Below, piece by piece: positions 7,767-18,057 of a stretch of 64,000 nucleotides of DNA. The first letter of the stretch is position 1; every line of letters begins with the position of its first letter. This DNA is from Comamonas testosteroni (lineage in GTDB: Bacteria; Pseudomonadota; Gammaproteobacteria; Burkholderiales; Burkholderiaceae_C). The translations under genes and the position numbers were made by a program. The notes under the pieces were generated by a model. That model was not told the DNA's origin and searched no databases. It saw nothing but the letters and a program-made list of their open reading frames with translations. The stretch is taken from assembly GCA_008727115.1 (NCBI GenBank), contig CP044131.1, positions 1,302,001 through 1,366,000 of the forward strand, given 5' to 3'.

Positions 7767-9659
7767 ATGGCACGAAAGAAACCCACAGGGGACGATGGCT
7801 CCCCGTTTGCAGCAGGAGAAGCAGGCATTGCCGAAGGGCAGCAGGCCGCCGACTTTGGCGCCCTGGTGTTGGCGCAGGCGCATGAGCAGGGCGTAGCACT
7901 GCAGGCGGCTGTTGCCGCCAATAGTTCGCAGCCCAAGCAGGTTGCGCGGTATCTGTACTGGCAGGGCTGGCGGCCCAAGCTGATAGCGGAAAAGCTGGGC
8001 GTTCCAGCCACCACGCTTTACGGCTGGCGCGATGCGGAAGAGTGGGACAAGTTCAAGCCCCTTGACCGCGTGAATGGGGCGCTTGAGCTGCGCATGGTGC
8101 AGCTCATCATGAAGGACGCCAAGACAGGCTCCGACTTCAAAGAAATTGACCTGCTGGGCCGCCAGCTGGAGCGCACCGCCCGAGTAGAGCGCTACCAAGA
8201 AACAGGCAAGGAAGGTGACCTAAACCCCGCCATTGCCCGCCGCAATGCTGCACCCAAGCGCAAGGCCAAGCGCAACGAGTTCACGGAAGAACAGACAGAG
8301 CAACTGCTCGAGATATTCCACGCGGGGAACTTTGGGTATCAAAACCGATGGTTTGAGGCCCAGAAGGAGCGCACGCGCATTCTGCTCAAGTCGCGTCAGA
8401 TTGGAGCCACTTACTACTTTGCCCGCGAGGCCTTGATTCGCGCAGTGTTGGAAGGGCGCAATCAGATTTTTCTGTCTGCATCCAAGGCCCAGGCGCACCA
8501 GTTCAAAAACTACATGGTGGCTTTTGCCAATGAGGTGGGGGTAGACCTGGGCGGTGATCCCATGGTGCTGTGGAATGGCGCCGAGCTGCATTTCTTGGGC
8601 ACCAATGCCAAGACGGCCCAAGGGCGCAGCGGTGATTTTTATTTCGATGAGTTCTTTTGGACAGGCAATTTCAAGGAACTCAACAAGGTGGCCAGCGCCA
8701 TGGCCACGCATAAGCATTGGCGCAAGACGTATTTCAGCACGCCATCTGCAAAAAGCCATGAGGCTTACCCGTTCTGGACCGGCGAAGACCGCAACCGGGG
8801 CCGCGCCCAAGAAAAGCATGTGCAGATTGACCTGAGCCACAAGGCGCTGGCCAACGGCCTGCGCTGTGCAGACGGTCGATTCCGCCACATTGTGACGATT
8901 GATGACGCCTTGCGCCTGGGCTGCAATCTGTTTGATCTGGCCGAGCTGCTGGACGAGTACCCCGACGACGAGTTTGCCAATCTATTCCGCTGCGAGTTCA
9001 TTGACGATAGCAATTCACAGTTCACGCTGCAGATGATGCAGGCGTGCATGGTGGATTCGTGGGAGGCCTGGGCTGACGACTGGAAGCCACTTGCGCAGCG
9101 CCCGTTTGCGTGGCAGCCAGTTTGGGTCGGCTATGACCCAGCATTTACAGGCGACACGGCGGCCCTGGTGGTGATTGCGCCGCCCAAGGTTCCGGGCGGT
9201 AAGTTCCGTTTGCTGCATCGGCAGCAGTTTCGCTACGCCGACTATGAGGAGCAGGCCGATTACATCCGCAGCATTACTGAGCAATACAACGTGACTTATA
9301 TGGGCATTGATACCACGGGCATGGGGCAGGGTGTCTATCAGAACGTCATCAAGTTCTATCCGCAGGCGAAGGCCTATCACTACGACTTGGCGCTCAAGGC
9401 GCGGCTGGTGCTCAAGGCCAAGCAGGTCATCAGCAAGGGCCGTCTGGAAATGGACGCCGATTGCACTGATGTGGCGGCCGCTTTCATGGCTATCAAAAAG
9501 GTGCTGACCCCCAGCCAGCGCCATGTCACCTATCAGTCCGGCCGGTCTGACGACGTTGGCCACGCGGATCTGGCGTGGGCTGTGATGCACGCGCTGGATA
9601 ACGAATCACTCGCCGGGGATGTCCACGGCGGCAACTCATCAGTGGAATTTTCAGAATGA
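7767..9659 (+). CDS. P: Terminase large subunit P (packaging ATPase)
   Basis: This 630-residue protein matches P2 gpP, the motor that packages DNA into the head. A helix-turn-helix region lies near residues 65-90 (KLGVPATTLYGW). The Walker-A-like motif LLKSRQIGATYYF is at about 204-216 and the Walker-B-like YFDEFFW at about 290-296. A nuclease-like motif GYDPAFTGDTAAL sits near 455. ATG 7767 was chosen over GTG 7710 because family members begin near MARKKP. The stop overlaps the start of Q by four bases. Confidence 0.95.
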   Translation: MARKKPTGDDGSPFAAGEAGIAEGQQAADFGALVLAQAHEQGVALQAAVAANSSQPKQVARYLYWQGWRPKLIAEKLGVPATTLYGWRDAEEWDKFKPLDRVNGALELRMVQLIMKDAKTGSDFKEIDLLGRQLERTARVERYQETGKEGDLNPAIARRNAAPKRKAKRNEFTEEQTEQLLEIFHAGNFGYQNRWFEAQKERTRILLKSRQIGATYYFAREALIRAVLEGRNQIFLSASKAQAHQFKNYMVAFANEVGVDLGGDPMVLWNGAELHFLGTNAKTAQGRSGDFYFDEFFWTGNFKELNKVASAMATHKHWRKTYFSTPSAKSHEAYPFWTGEDRNRGRAQEKHVQIDLSHKALANGLRCADGRFRHIVTIDDALRLGCNLFDLAELLDEYPDDEFANLFRCEFIDDSNSQFTLQMMQACMVDSWEAWADDWKPLAQRPFAWQPVWVGYDPAFTGDTAALVVIAPPKVPGGKFRLLHRQQFRYADYEEQADYIRSITEQYNVTYMGIDTTGMGQGVYQNVIKFYPQAKAYHYDLALKARLVLKAKQVISKGRLEMDADCTDVAAAFMAIKKVLTPSQRHVTYQSGRSDDVGHADLAWAVMHALDNESLAGDVHGGNSSVEFSE

Positions 9660-10687
9660 AGAAGAATCACGCTCGCGCGGACCAGGCCCGCCCCGCATCC
9701 AGCACGCAGCCCGAGGGCCAGCAGGTCGAGGTTTTCACCTTTGGCGATCCTGAGCCAGTCAGCCGCCTGCAGTTGCTGGACTATGTAGAGGCAATGTTTA
9801 ACGGGCGCTGGTATGAGCCGCCGTATCCGCTGGAAGGTCTTGCCGGAGCCTTTAGGGCATCGCCACATCACAGCTCGGCCATTTACCTGAAACGCAATCT
9901 GCTGACGGCCCGCTTTATCCCGCATCCGCTGATGTCGCGCGAAACCTTCAAGGCCTGGGCGACGGACTTCCTTGTCTTTGGCAATGGATACCTTGAGGCC
10001 CGCCGCGCCTTGTCTGGCCGCACTATGCGCTATGAGCATTCGCTGAGCCGCTACATGCGCAGGGGCCAGGAGCAGCGCTATTTCTATGTACCCAACTGGC
10101 GTGAAGAACATGAGTTTGTACCTGGCTCCGTCTTCCATCTGCGTGAGCCGGACATTAATCAGGAGCTGTACGGCCTGCCCGAGTATCTGAGCGCGTTGCA
10201 GTCTGCGCTGCTCAATGAGTCGGCCACGATCTTCCGGCGCCGCTACTACGAGAACGGCAGCCACGCGGGCTTCATCATGTACCTGACCGATAACGCGGTG
10301 AGCAATGGGGATGTGGACAAGCTGCGCGAGCAGTTGCGCAAGTCCAAGGGGCCGGGCAACTTCCGCAACCTGTTTGTGCATGCGCCTAGTGGCAAGCCGG
10401 ACGGCCTCAAGCTGATACCAGTCAGCGAGATTGCAGCCAAGGATGATTTCAGCGCGATCAAGAACGCCAGCAAGGAGGATGTGCTGGCAGCGCATCGCGT
10501 ACCGCCTGGACTGCTGGGCATCATCCCGAACAATGCGGGCGGCTTCGGCAAGGCCAGCGAGACACTGGATGTCTTCGTCGAAAACGAGATCGTGCCGCTG
10601 CAGGGGTTGTTTGAATCATTCAATGAGTGGGCAGGGGCGGAGGTTGTGAGATTCCAGCAGCACCAGTCTGGGGCCAGCGGCGAGTAG
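9656..10687 (+). CDS. Q: Phage portal protein Q
   Basis: This 343-residue protein is a P2 gpQ homologue (344 residues) and forms the ring through which DNA enters and leaves the head. It contains the conserved blocks LTARFIPHPLMSR (about 82-94), FGNGYLE (about 107-113) and the HRVPPGLLGIIPNNAGGFG loop (about 281-299). It is coupled to P by an ATGA overlap and is the last phage gene seen on this side. Confidence 0.95.
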   Translation: MKKNHARADQARPASSTQPEGQQVEVFTFGDPEPVSRLQLLDYVEAMFNGRWYEPPYPLEGLAGAFRASPHHSSAIYLKRNLLTARFIPHPLMSRETFKAWATDFLVFGNGYLEARRALSGRTMRYEHSLSRYMRRGQEQRYFYVPNWREEHEFVPGSVFHLREPDINQELYGLPEYLSALQSALLNESATIFRRRYYENGSHAGFIMYLTDNAVSNGDVDKLREQLRKSKGPGNFRNLFVHAPSGKPDGLKLIPVSEIAAKDDFSAIKNASKEDVLAAHRVPPGLLGIIPNNAGGFGKASETLDVFVENEIVPLQGLFESFNEWAGAEVVRFQQHQSGASGE

Positions 10688-11154
10688 GGCGCTCAAGGCA
10701 CAAAACGATCAGGGCGCGCTATGCGCCCTTTTTTGCGTCCGCCCTCTGTCTGTCATGGACTTTCTGTTTTCTTGCTCCACAGGCCCGCGCTGGCCCTTTC
10801 CTGGCCTATCGGCGCCCGGTGGCGCCCCTTCGACCCGAGGTCAAACACCGCCCCTCAACCCCGTGGCGCGCCATGACGCCCCCACCGCGCCCGCCCGCTT
10901 CGTGGGTCGCAAATTACGAGTTGGTCGGCGCCCCGAAAATGAAGCCAGTATTAGCGCTCTGCGTAATTAGGGTGCTGTTTTTAATTACGGGAAATTACGA
11001 GAAAGTCACGCCGCCATTACCTCGCTGACGCCCGTTGCCTCCCTACATGCAGGGTTCGCACGCCTTCAGCCTGATATGATTGGATTCAGGCGGTAGGACA
11101 TCAGCCCGCGCAGTTCCCGCATCCATGGGCTAAGCTGTTGATTTGTAAGTCGCG
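10688..11154. other. Non-coding end of prophage with AATTACG-type repeats; cos expected here
   Basis: No gene is supported in these about 470 bases. GC-rich sequence (10790-10910) is followed by an AT-richer patch (10910-11005) that holds several copies of an AATTACG-type heptamer on both strands (AAATTACGAG near 10911, CGTAATTA near 10963, TTAATTACGGGAAATTACGAG split over 10981-11002). In phiCTX-like phages cos lies in the short interval between the att site and Q, so a cos site is expected, but I could not identify one by eye. Confidence 0.45.
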
Positions 11155-11176
11155 TCGAGTCCGGCTCCGCGCACCA
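11155..11176 (+). other. Probable prophage attachment core: 3' end of a tRNA gene (TCGAGT...CACCA)
   Basis: The 22 bases read like the T-loop, the 3' side of the T-stem (CCGGC), the acceptor strand (TCCGCGC), a discriminator A and CCA. The 5' half needed for a tRNA (an acceptor GCGCGGA and a matching GCCGG T-stem) is absent. This is what remains at one border when a phage integrates into a tRNA gene. A rho-independent terminator follows at 11203, as expected downstream of a host tRNA. The isotype cannot be read. Confidence 0.6.
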
Positions 11177-11202
11177 GACACCAGCAGCCTTTGCTGCGCA
11201 GG

Positions 11203-11233
11203 GCCCGTAACCTTAAACAGGTACGGGCTTTTT
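11203..11233 (+). terminator. Rho-independent terminator after the interrupted tRNA gene
   Basis: Inverted arms GCCCGTAACC and GGTACGGGC (one bulged base) surround a short loop and are followed by CTTTTTCTTT. It lies 27 bases after the tRNA CCA end and before the tig promoter, so it most likely belonged to the tRNA transcript. Confidence 0.75.
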
Positions 11234-11300
11234 CTTTGTCGTGTCAGCCTATAAAGGCAAACCCCTTATGTGTGACGACGGAGCCAGCGCGGCGCCTCGT

Positions 11301-11306
11301 TATAAT
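11301..11306 (+). promoter_or_regulatory. Probable -10 element (TATAAT) of the tig promoter
   Basis: A perfect TATAAT lies 185 bases before the tig start codon and downstream of the tRNA terminator. No good -35 is seen at the standard spacing, so the promoter is supported by the -10 and its position only. Confidence 0.5.
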
Positions 11307-11490
11307 GGTCGGCTTCACCTGCTCCTGATTTGAATAAATGCCCTGCGCCAGACGCCGGTGCACATGCCGGGGCGGGCTCTGGAAATTTGTGGTGCCGCAT
11401 GTCGTCAGATGTGCGCGCACTGTGACTTTGCGCAATACGGTGCGGGTTGCTCGGCAATCTGCACGGTCCTCATCCCTCTTAGGAAAAATC

Positions 11491-12801
11491 ATGGCCGTTA
11501 ACGTTGAAACTCTTGAAAAGCTCGAGCGCAAGATCACGCTGAGCGTGCCCCTGTCCTCTATCCAGTCCGAAGTGGATGCACGCCTGAAGAAGGTTGCTCG
11601 CACTGTGAAGATGGACGGCTTCCGTCCCGGTAAGGTGCCCATGAGCGTTGTGGCTCAGCGCTATGGCTACTCCGTGCAGTACGAAGTGCTGAACGATAAG
11701 GTGGGTGAGGCTTTTGCTGCTGCCGTGAACGAAGCCGATCTGCGTGTTGCAGGCCAGCCCAAGATCACCGAAAAGGAAGGTGCTCCTGAAGGTGAAGCGC
11801 AATTCGAAGCCGTATTCGAAGTGATGCCCGAAGTGAAGATTGGCGATCTGGCAACTGCTGAAGTGGAAAAGCTGTCCACCAATGTGGACGATGCAGCCAT
11901 CGACAAGACCGTGGATATTCTGCGCAAGCAGCGTCGCACTTTTGTGGAACGTGCCGCTGGTGAAGCCGCTGTGGACGGCGACCGCGTGACTGTGGACTTC
12001 GAAGGCAAGATCGACGGCGAGACTTTCTCCGGCGGCAAGGCTGAAGACTTCCAGTTCCTGGTGGGCGAAGGCCAGATGCTCAAGGAATTCGAAGACGCAA
12101 CTCGTGGCATGAAGGCCGGTGAGTCCAAGACTTTCCCCCTGGCTTTTCCTGCTGACTACCATGGCGAAGACGTGGCCGGCAAGACTGCCGACTTCCTGGT
12201 GACGCTGAAGAAGGTTGAAGCAGCCCAACTGCCCGAAGTCAACGAAGAATTCGTGAAGACTCTGGGCGTGGAAGGCGGCTCCGTGGAAGCCTTGCGCGAC
12301 GACATCAAGAAGAACCTGGAGCGCGAAGTGAAGTTCCGCGTTCAAGGCCGCAACAAGCAAGCCGTGATGGATGCTCTGGTGTCCGTGTCCGAACTGGACC
12401 TGCCCAAGGCTTCCGTGCAAGCTGAAGTGGGCCGTCTGCTGGAAGGCGCTCGTGCCGAGCTGCAGCAGCGCGGCATCAAGGATGCAGCCAAGGCTGAAAT
12501 CCCTGAAGACATCTTCCTGCCCCAAGCCGAGCGTCGCGTGCGCCTGGGTCTGGTGGTGGCTGAGCTGGTCAAGGCCAACAACCTGCAGGCTACAACCGAG
12601 CAGATCAAGTCCCATGTGGACGAGCTGGCTTCGAGCTACGAGAAGCCTGAAGACGTGGTGCGCTGGTACTTTGGCGACCGCAACCGTCTGGCCGAAGTGG
12701 AAGCCGTTGTGATCGAAAACAACGTGACCGAGTTCGTGCTGGATAAGGCCAAGGTTTCGGAAAAGACAGTGTCCTTCGACGAACTGATGGGTCAGGCCTG
12801 A
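11491..12801 (+). CDS. tig: Trigger factor, ribosome-associated chaperone and prolyl isomerase
   Basis: This 436-residue protein has the three trigger factor domains: an N-terminal ribosome-binding domain (about 1-115, signature GFRPGKVP near 47-54), an FKBP-type prolyl isomerase domain (about 160-245, with [14 protein letters not shown]) and a helical C-terminal chaperone domain. It binds nascent chains at the ribosome exit. The start at 11491 has TTAGGAAAAATC before it. The longer open frame to 11338 is upstream leader. Order tig-clpP-clpX-lon is the common proteobacterial arrangement. Confidence 0.97.
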   Translation: MAVNVETLEKLERKITLSVPLSSIQSEVDARLKKVARTVKMDGFRPGKVPMSVVAQRYGYSVQYEVLNDKVGEAFAAAVNEADLRVAGQPKITEKEGAPEGEAQFEAVFEVMPEVKIGDLATAEVEKLSTNVDDAAIDKTVDILRKQRRTFVERAAGEAAVDGDRVTVDFEGKIDGETFSGGKAEDFQFLVGEGQMLKEFEDATRGMKAGESKTFPLAFPADYHGEDVAGKTADFLVTLKKVEAAQLPEVNEEFVKTLGVEGGSVEALRDDIKKNLEREVKFRVQGRNKQAVMDALVSVSELDLPKASVQAEVGRLLEGARAELQQRGIKDAAKAEIPEDIFLPQAERRVRLGLVVAELVKANNLQATTEQIKSHVDELASSYEKPEDVVRWYFGDRNRLAEVEAVVIENNVTEFVLDKAKVSEKTVSFDELMGQA

Positions 12802-12859
12802 TACCTGATCTGTCGCCAGTACATGCCCTACTAGGACATGTGCGGATAAGTTGAATGGC

Positions 12860-12893
12860 GGGGCTTGTGCTTTTACGCGCAAGCCCCATTTTC
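12860..12893 (+). terminator. Hairpin terminator after tig
   Basis: GGGGCTTG and CAAGCCCC form an eight-base stem (12860-12887) followed by ATTTTCATTT. It would end or attenuate tig transcription before clpP. Confidence 0.65.
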
Positions 12894-12937
12894 ATTTCAG
12901 AATGCGGCTACAGTAGGCGCATAGCACTGGAGAAAAC

Positions 12938-13546
12938 ATGAGCGCATTGGATACATTGGGTCTGGGCATGGTGCCCATGGTCGTTGAACAGTCGGGCCGC
13001 GGTGAGCGCTCCTATGACATTTATTCGCGCCTGCTCAAGGAACGCGTGATTTTCCTGGTGGGTGAGGTCAACGACCAGACGGCTAACCTGGTGGTGGCGC
13101 AGTTGTTGTTCCTGGAAAGCGAAAATCCTGATAAGGACATTTCCTTTTATATCAACTCCCCAGGTGGCAGTGTGTCGGCAGGCATGGCGATTTTCGACAC
13201 CATGAACTTCATCAAGCCCGACGTGTCTACTCTGTGCACTGGCATGGCTGCCAGCATGGGCGCATTCCTGCTGTCTGCAGGTGCCAAAGGCAAGCGCTAT
13301 GCGCTGCCCAATGCGCAGGTCATGATTCACCAGCCTCTGGGCGGTGCACGTGGTCAGGCTACCGAAATCGAAATTCACGCCCGTGAAATTCTGAAAACAC
13401 GCGAGCGCCTGAACAAAATTCTGGCAGAGCAGACCGGCCAGCCACTTGAGCGCATTCAGCGTGACACCGAGCGTGACTATTACCTTTCTGCCGAAGAGGC
13501 CAAGGACTATGGCCTGGTTGACCAGGTGATCAGTAAGCGTTCTTGA
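12938..13546 (+). CDS. clpP: ATP-dependent Clp protease proteolytic subunit
   Basis: This 202-residue serine protease assembles into double heptamers and degrades proteins fed by ClpX or ClpA. The catalytic residues are visible: Ser106 in GMAASMGAF, His131 in MIHQPLGG and an Asp in the RDTERD stretch (about 176-180). The short N-terminal segment before [20 protein letters not shown] is the usual processed propeptide. The start has GGAGAAAAC before ATG. It is followed by clpX after 176 bases that hold no gene. Confidence 0.98.
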   Translation: MSALDTLGLGMVPMVVEQSGRGERSYDIYSRLLKERVIFLVGEVNDQTANLVVAQLLFLESENPDKDISFYINSPGGSVSAGMAIFDTMNFIKPDVSTLCTGMAASMGAFLLSAGAKGKRYALPNAQVMIHQPLGGARGQATEIEIHAREILKTRERLNKILAEQTGQPLERIQRDTERDYYLSAEEAKDYGLVDQVISKRS

Positions 13547-13722
13547 AATTCATAGCACTACCTCCAGGCTCTGATTGGGCTGAGAGGTGGTGATATTGAA
13601 ATAATAGGGAGCGCTTTAGGGGCTCCCGACACTTGCTCGGCGGCGTTGGCCCCTGAAGGACCACGCCGCCTTGTCTTTGGTTATCATTAATTTTCGTTTT
13701 TTCGTAACGAGGCACCGCCCCC

Positions 13723-14985
<1,263 letters not shown>

Positions 14986-15028
14986 TGATGTTCAGGTGGG
15001 CAAAGTGCCGATGACGGGCGCTTTGCTG

Positions 15029-15056
15029 CTTGAAATGAAAAGGCAATCCCCTTGAT
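15029..15056 (+). promoter_or_regulatory. Sigma-32 (RpoH) type heat-shock promoter upstream of lon
   Basis: CTTGAAA (15029-15035), a 12-base spacer and CCCCTTGAT (15048-15056) closely match the heat-shock consensus CTTGAAA-N11-16-CCCCATNT. It lies 78 bases before the lon start, and heat induction of lon by sigma-32 is established in enterobacteria. The match is read directly; the activity is inferred. Confidence 0.75.
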
Positions 15057-15133
15057 GCTCAAAACCAATTTGTGCTCAGGGTTGAAGTACACCGGTAAGC
15101 GGTCCATCTACCGCTGAGAAACCGAGGATATCT

Positions 15134-17548
15134 ATGTCTGGACAAACCCCTTTGCCTTCCACCGAGCTGAACTTGCCACTGTTGCCTTTGCGCGATGTCG
15201 TGGTGTTTCCGCATATGGTGATTCCGCTGTTCGTGGGACGGGCCAAGAGCATCAAGGCTCTGGAGCTGGCCATGGAAGGTGACCGCCGCATCATGCTGGT
15301 GGCACAAAAAGCTGCCTCCAAGGATGAGCCTGCTGCAGAAGATATGTTTGAGGTGGGCTGTGTGTCCACCATCTTGCAGATGCTCAAGTTGCCCGACGGT
15401 ACTGTGAAGGTGCTGGTTGAAGGGCAGCAGCGCGCGCATGTCAAGCAGGTTGAGGATAAAGAGTCGCACTTCACGGCTGTCGTGGCACCTGTCGAACCTG
15501 AAGACGGTGCTCATGAGCAAAGCGAAATCGAAGCATTGCGTCGTGCAGTGACTCAGCAGTTTGATCAGTACGTCAAGCTCAACAAGAAGATTCCCCAGGA
15601 AATTCTGACTTCGATCGCCAGCATTGACGATGCTGGGCGCCTGACAGACACCATAGCGGCTCACCTGCCTCTCAAGCTTGAGAGCAAGCAGGCAGTGCTG
15701 GACTTGGTGGATATCAAGGAGCGTCTGGAAAACCTGTTCGAGCAGCTCGAGCGTGAGGTGGATATCCTCAATGTGGACAAGCGCATCCGCGGCCGTGTCA
15801 AGCGTCAGATGGAGAAGAATCAGCGTGACTTCTATCTGAACGAGCAGGTCAAGGCCATTCAGAAGGAACTGGGCGAAGGCGAAGACGGCGCAGACATCGA
15901 AGAGGTCGAGAAAAAGATCAAGCTCGCCAAGATGCCTGCGGAGGCCCGCAAAAAAGTAGAGGCAGAGCTCAAGAAGCTCAAGCTGATGTCACCCATGTCG
16001 GCAGAGGCTTCGGTGGTGCGCAACTACATCGATGTGCTGACGGGCCTGCCCTGGAGCAAGAAGACCAAGATCAAGCATGACCTGGCCAATGCCGAGGAAG
16101 TGCTGAACGAGGACCACTTTGGCCTGGAAAAGGTCAAGGACCGCATCCTTGAATATCTTGCGGTGCAGCAGCGCGTGGACAAGGTCAAGGCGCCGATTCT
16201 GTGCTTGGTTGGCCCTCCTGGCGTGGGCAAGACCTCGCTGGGTCAGTCGATTGCCAAGGCCACAGGTCGCAAGTACGTGCGTATGGCGCTGGGCGGTATG
16301 CGTGACGAGGCTGAAATTCGTGGCCACCGCCGCACCTATATCGGCGCTATGCCCGGCAAGGTGTTGCAGAGCCTGGAGAAGGTCGGCACGCGCAATCCGC
16401 TGTTCCTGTTGGACGAAATCGACAAGCTAGGTATGGACTTCCGTGGCGATCCTTCGAGCGCCTTGCTGGAAGTGCTGGACCCTGAGCAGAACAACACTTT
16501 CGGTGACCACTATGTGGAGGTCGACTTTGACCTGTCCGATGTGATGTTTGTGGCGACTTCCAACTCCATGAACATTCCTTCAGCCCTGCTGGATCGTATG
16601 GAAGTCATTCGCCTGTCGGGTTACACCGAAGACGAAAAGACCAATATCGCCATTCGCTACCTGCTGCCCAAGCAAGTCACCAACAACGGTGTGAAGGATG
16701 GCGAACTGGAAGTGACCGAAGGCGCTATCCGCGACATCGTGCGTTACTACACCCGCGAAGCTGGCGTGCGTTCGCTTGAGCGCGAGCTCTCCAAGATCTG
16801 CCGCAAGGTGGTCAAGGGCCTGCAGCTAAAAAAGCTGGAACCCAAGGTGGTGGTGACTGCTGATGATCTGCCCGACTACCTGGGCGTGCGCAAGTTCAGC
16901 TACGGCCGTGCAGAGCACAACAATCAGGTGGGTCAAGTGGTGGGTCTGGCATGGACCGAAGTGGGTGGCGATCTGCTGACCATTGAAGCGGCTACCATGC
17001 CTGGCAAGGGTGTCATTACACGTACCGGTTCGCTGGGCGATGTGATGAAGGAATCGGTCGAAGCAGCTCGCACCGTGGTGCGCAGCCGCGCTCGCATGCT
17101 GGGTATCAAGGATGAAGCCTTTGAGAAAAAGGACATTCACGTTCACGTGCCCGACGGTGCCACTCCTAAAGATGGCCCTAGCGCAGGCGCAGCTATGACA
17201 ACGGCTTTTGTCTCTGCACTGACAGGTATTCCGGTGCGTGCTGATGTGGCCATGACGGGTGAAATCACTTTGCGTGGTGAAGTGACTGCTATCGGTGGCC
17301 TAAAGGAAAAGCTGCTGGCTGCTCTGCGTGGCGGCATCAAGACCGTGCTCATCCCCGAAGAGAACGTGAAAGATCTGCAGGACATTCCAGACAACGTGAA
17401 AAGCGGTCTGGAGATTGTTCCGGTCAAGTGGATTGATCAGGTGCTCAAGGTCGCGCTTGAGCGTGAACCGCAGCCTCTGGCTGAGGAAGAAGTGGCAGCG
17501 GTCGCTGCTGCGGATGCCAAGCCTGTGGAGCCTGCCATCAAGCATTGA
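15134..17548 (+). CDS. lon: ATP-dependent Lon protease
   Basis: This 804-residue single-chain protease has an N-terminal substrate-binding domain (about 1-200), an AAA+ module with Walker A GPPGVGKT near 360, and a C-terminal serine-lysine protease domain. The catalytic Ser683 lies in PKDGPSAGAAM and Lys726 in GLKEKLLAA, 43 residues apart as in E. coli Lon. It degrades misfolded and short-lived regulatory proteins in the cytoplasm. A heat-shock promoter lies directly upstream. The C-terminal tail is Ala/Glu-rich and a little longer than in E. coli. Confidence 0.98.
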   Translation: MSGQTPLPSTELNLPLLPLRDVVVFPHMVIPLFVGRAKSIKALELAMEGDRRIMLVAQKAASKDEPAAEDMFEVGCVSTILQMLKLPDGTVKVLVEGQQRAHVKQVEDKESHFTAVVAPVEPEDGAHEQSEIEALRRAVTQQFDQYVKLNKKIPQEILTSIASIDDAGRLTDTIAAHLPLKLESKQAVLDLVDIKERLENLFEQLEREVDILNVDKRIRGRVKRQMEKNQRDFYLNEQVKAIQKELGEGEDGADIEEVEKKIKLAKMPAEARKKVEAELKKLKLMSPMSAEASVVRNYIDVLTGLPWSKKTKIKHDLANAEEVLNEDHFGLEKVKDRILEYLAVQQRVDKVKAPILCLVGPPGVGKTSLGQSIAKATGRKYVRMALGGMRDEAEIRGHRRTYIGAMPGKVLQSLEKVGTRNPLFLLDEIDKLGMDFRGDPSSALLEVLDPEQNNTFGDHYVEVDFDLSDVMFVATSNSMNIPSALLDRMEVIRLSGYTEDEKTNIAIRYLLPKQVTNNGVKDGELEVTEGAIRDIVRYYTREAGVRSLERELSKICRKVVKGLQLKKLEPKVVVTADDLPDYLGVRKFSYGRAEHNNQVGQVVGLAWTEVGGDLLTIEAATMPGKGVITRTGSLGDVMKESVEAARTVVRSRARMLGIKDEAFEKKDIHVHVPDGATPKDGPSAGAAMTTAFVSALTGIPVRADVAMTGEITLRGEVTAIGGLKEKLLAALRGGIKTVLIPEENVKDLQDIPDNVKSGLEIVPVKWIDQVLKVALEREPQPLAEEEVAAVAAADAKPVEPAIKH

Positions 17549-17657
17549 TGGCTGATTTGTGAAAATTGTGGCGTTTTTTCTGGGAGGCCTCAGAACTGCG
17601 CTACAATTCATCCATCGCAGCAAACGACGTTGTAGAATGTCAGGCTTCGGTAGATAT

Positions 17658-17733
17658 GCGGGAATAGCTCAGTTGGTAGAGCGATACCTTGCCAAGGTAT
17701 AGGTCGACGGTTCGAACCCGTTTTCCCGCTCCA
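17658..17733 (+). tRNA. tRNA-Gly (anticodon GCC), copy 1
   Basis: This 76-base cloverleaf has acceptor GCGGGAA/TTCCCGC, anticodon loop CTTGCCAAG with GCC, T-loop TTCGAAC and an encoded CCA. It is the first of four tandem copies that look identical. Confidence 0.97.
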
Positions 17734-17791
17734 GGTTTTTAGAATCTGTAGCAATACAGGTTCGCATTCAAAAAGCGAAAGCTTTTTGAAT

Positions 17792-17867
17792 GCGGGAATA
17801 GCTCAGTTGGTAGAGCGATACCTTGCCAAGGTATAGGTCGACGGTTCGAACCCGTTTTCCCGCTCCA
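17792..17867 (+). tRNA. tRNA-Gly (anticodon GCC), copy 2
   Basis: Same 76-base sequence as copy 1, including the GCC anticodon and encoded CCA. It is preceded by the perfect palindromic hairpin at 17765-17792. Confidence 0.97.
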
Positions 17868-17924
17868 AGTTTTTAGAATCTGTAGCAATGCAGGTTCGCA
17901 TAAAAAAGCGAAAGCTTTTTGAAT

Positions 17925-18000
17925 GCGGGAATAGCTCAGTTGGTAGAGCGATACCTTGCCAAGGTATAGGTCGACGGTTCGAACCCGTTTTCCCGCTCCA
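17925..18000 (+). tRNA. tRNA-Gly (anticodon GCC), copy 3
   Basis: Same 76-base sequence as copy 1. The hairpin before it has one altered arm base (TAAAAAAGC in place of TTCAAAAAGC). Confidence 0.97.
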
Positions 18001-18057
18001 GGTTTTTAGAATCTGTCGCAATACAGGTTCGCATCAGAAAGCGAAAGCTTTTTGAAT

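Larger units (their letters stand above)
1..11176. mobile_element. P2/phiCTX-like prophage, right-hand part (structural and lysis genes)
   Basis: The stretch carries the P2 morphogenesis order Q-P divergent from O-N-M-L-X-holin-endolysin-Rz-R-S-V-W-J. Capsid, terminase, portal, lysis and the first tail genes are all intact to the eye. The left part (rest of J, I, H, tail sheath and tube, D and probably integrase and repressor) lies outside the window. The right border is inferred from a tRNA 3' end at 11155-11176 followed by host tig. No integrase, repressor or replication gene lies between Q and that border. This fits the phiCTX arrangement, in which attP lies close to cos and int is at the other end; a P2 arrangement would require a deletion here. 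Confidence 0.88.

Noticed and set aside
10688-11100. P2-type cos site
   Set aside because: One is expected here, but I could not match the known P2/phiCTX cos sequence by eye, so it is not reported as a feature.
11109-11153. Possible full tRNA gene ending at 11176, with a TTGATTTGTAA anticodon-like loop
   Set aside because: Anticodon and T stems do not pair (C-C and A-G clashes) and two acceptor pairs fail, so only the 3' end is tRNA. It is better explained as an att remnant.
11241-11490. N-terminal extension of trigger factor from 11338
   Set aside because: The Arg/Cys-rich extension is unlike trigger factors, and a good ribosome binding site precedes ATG 11491.
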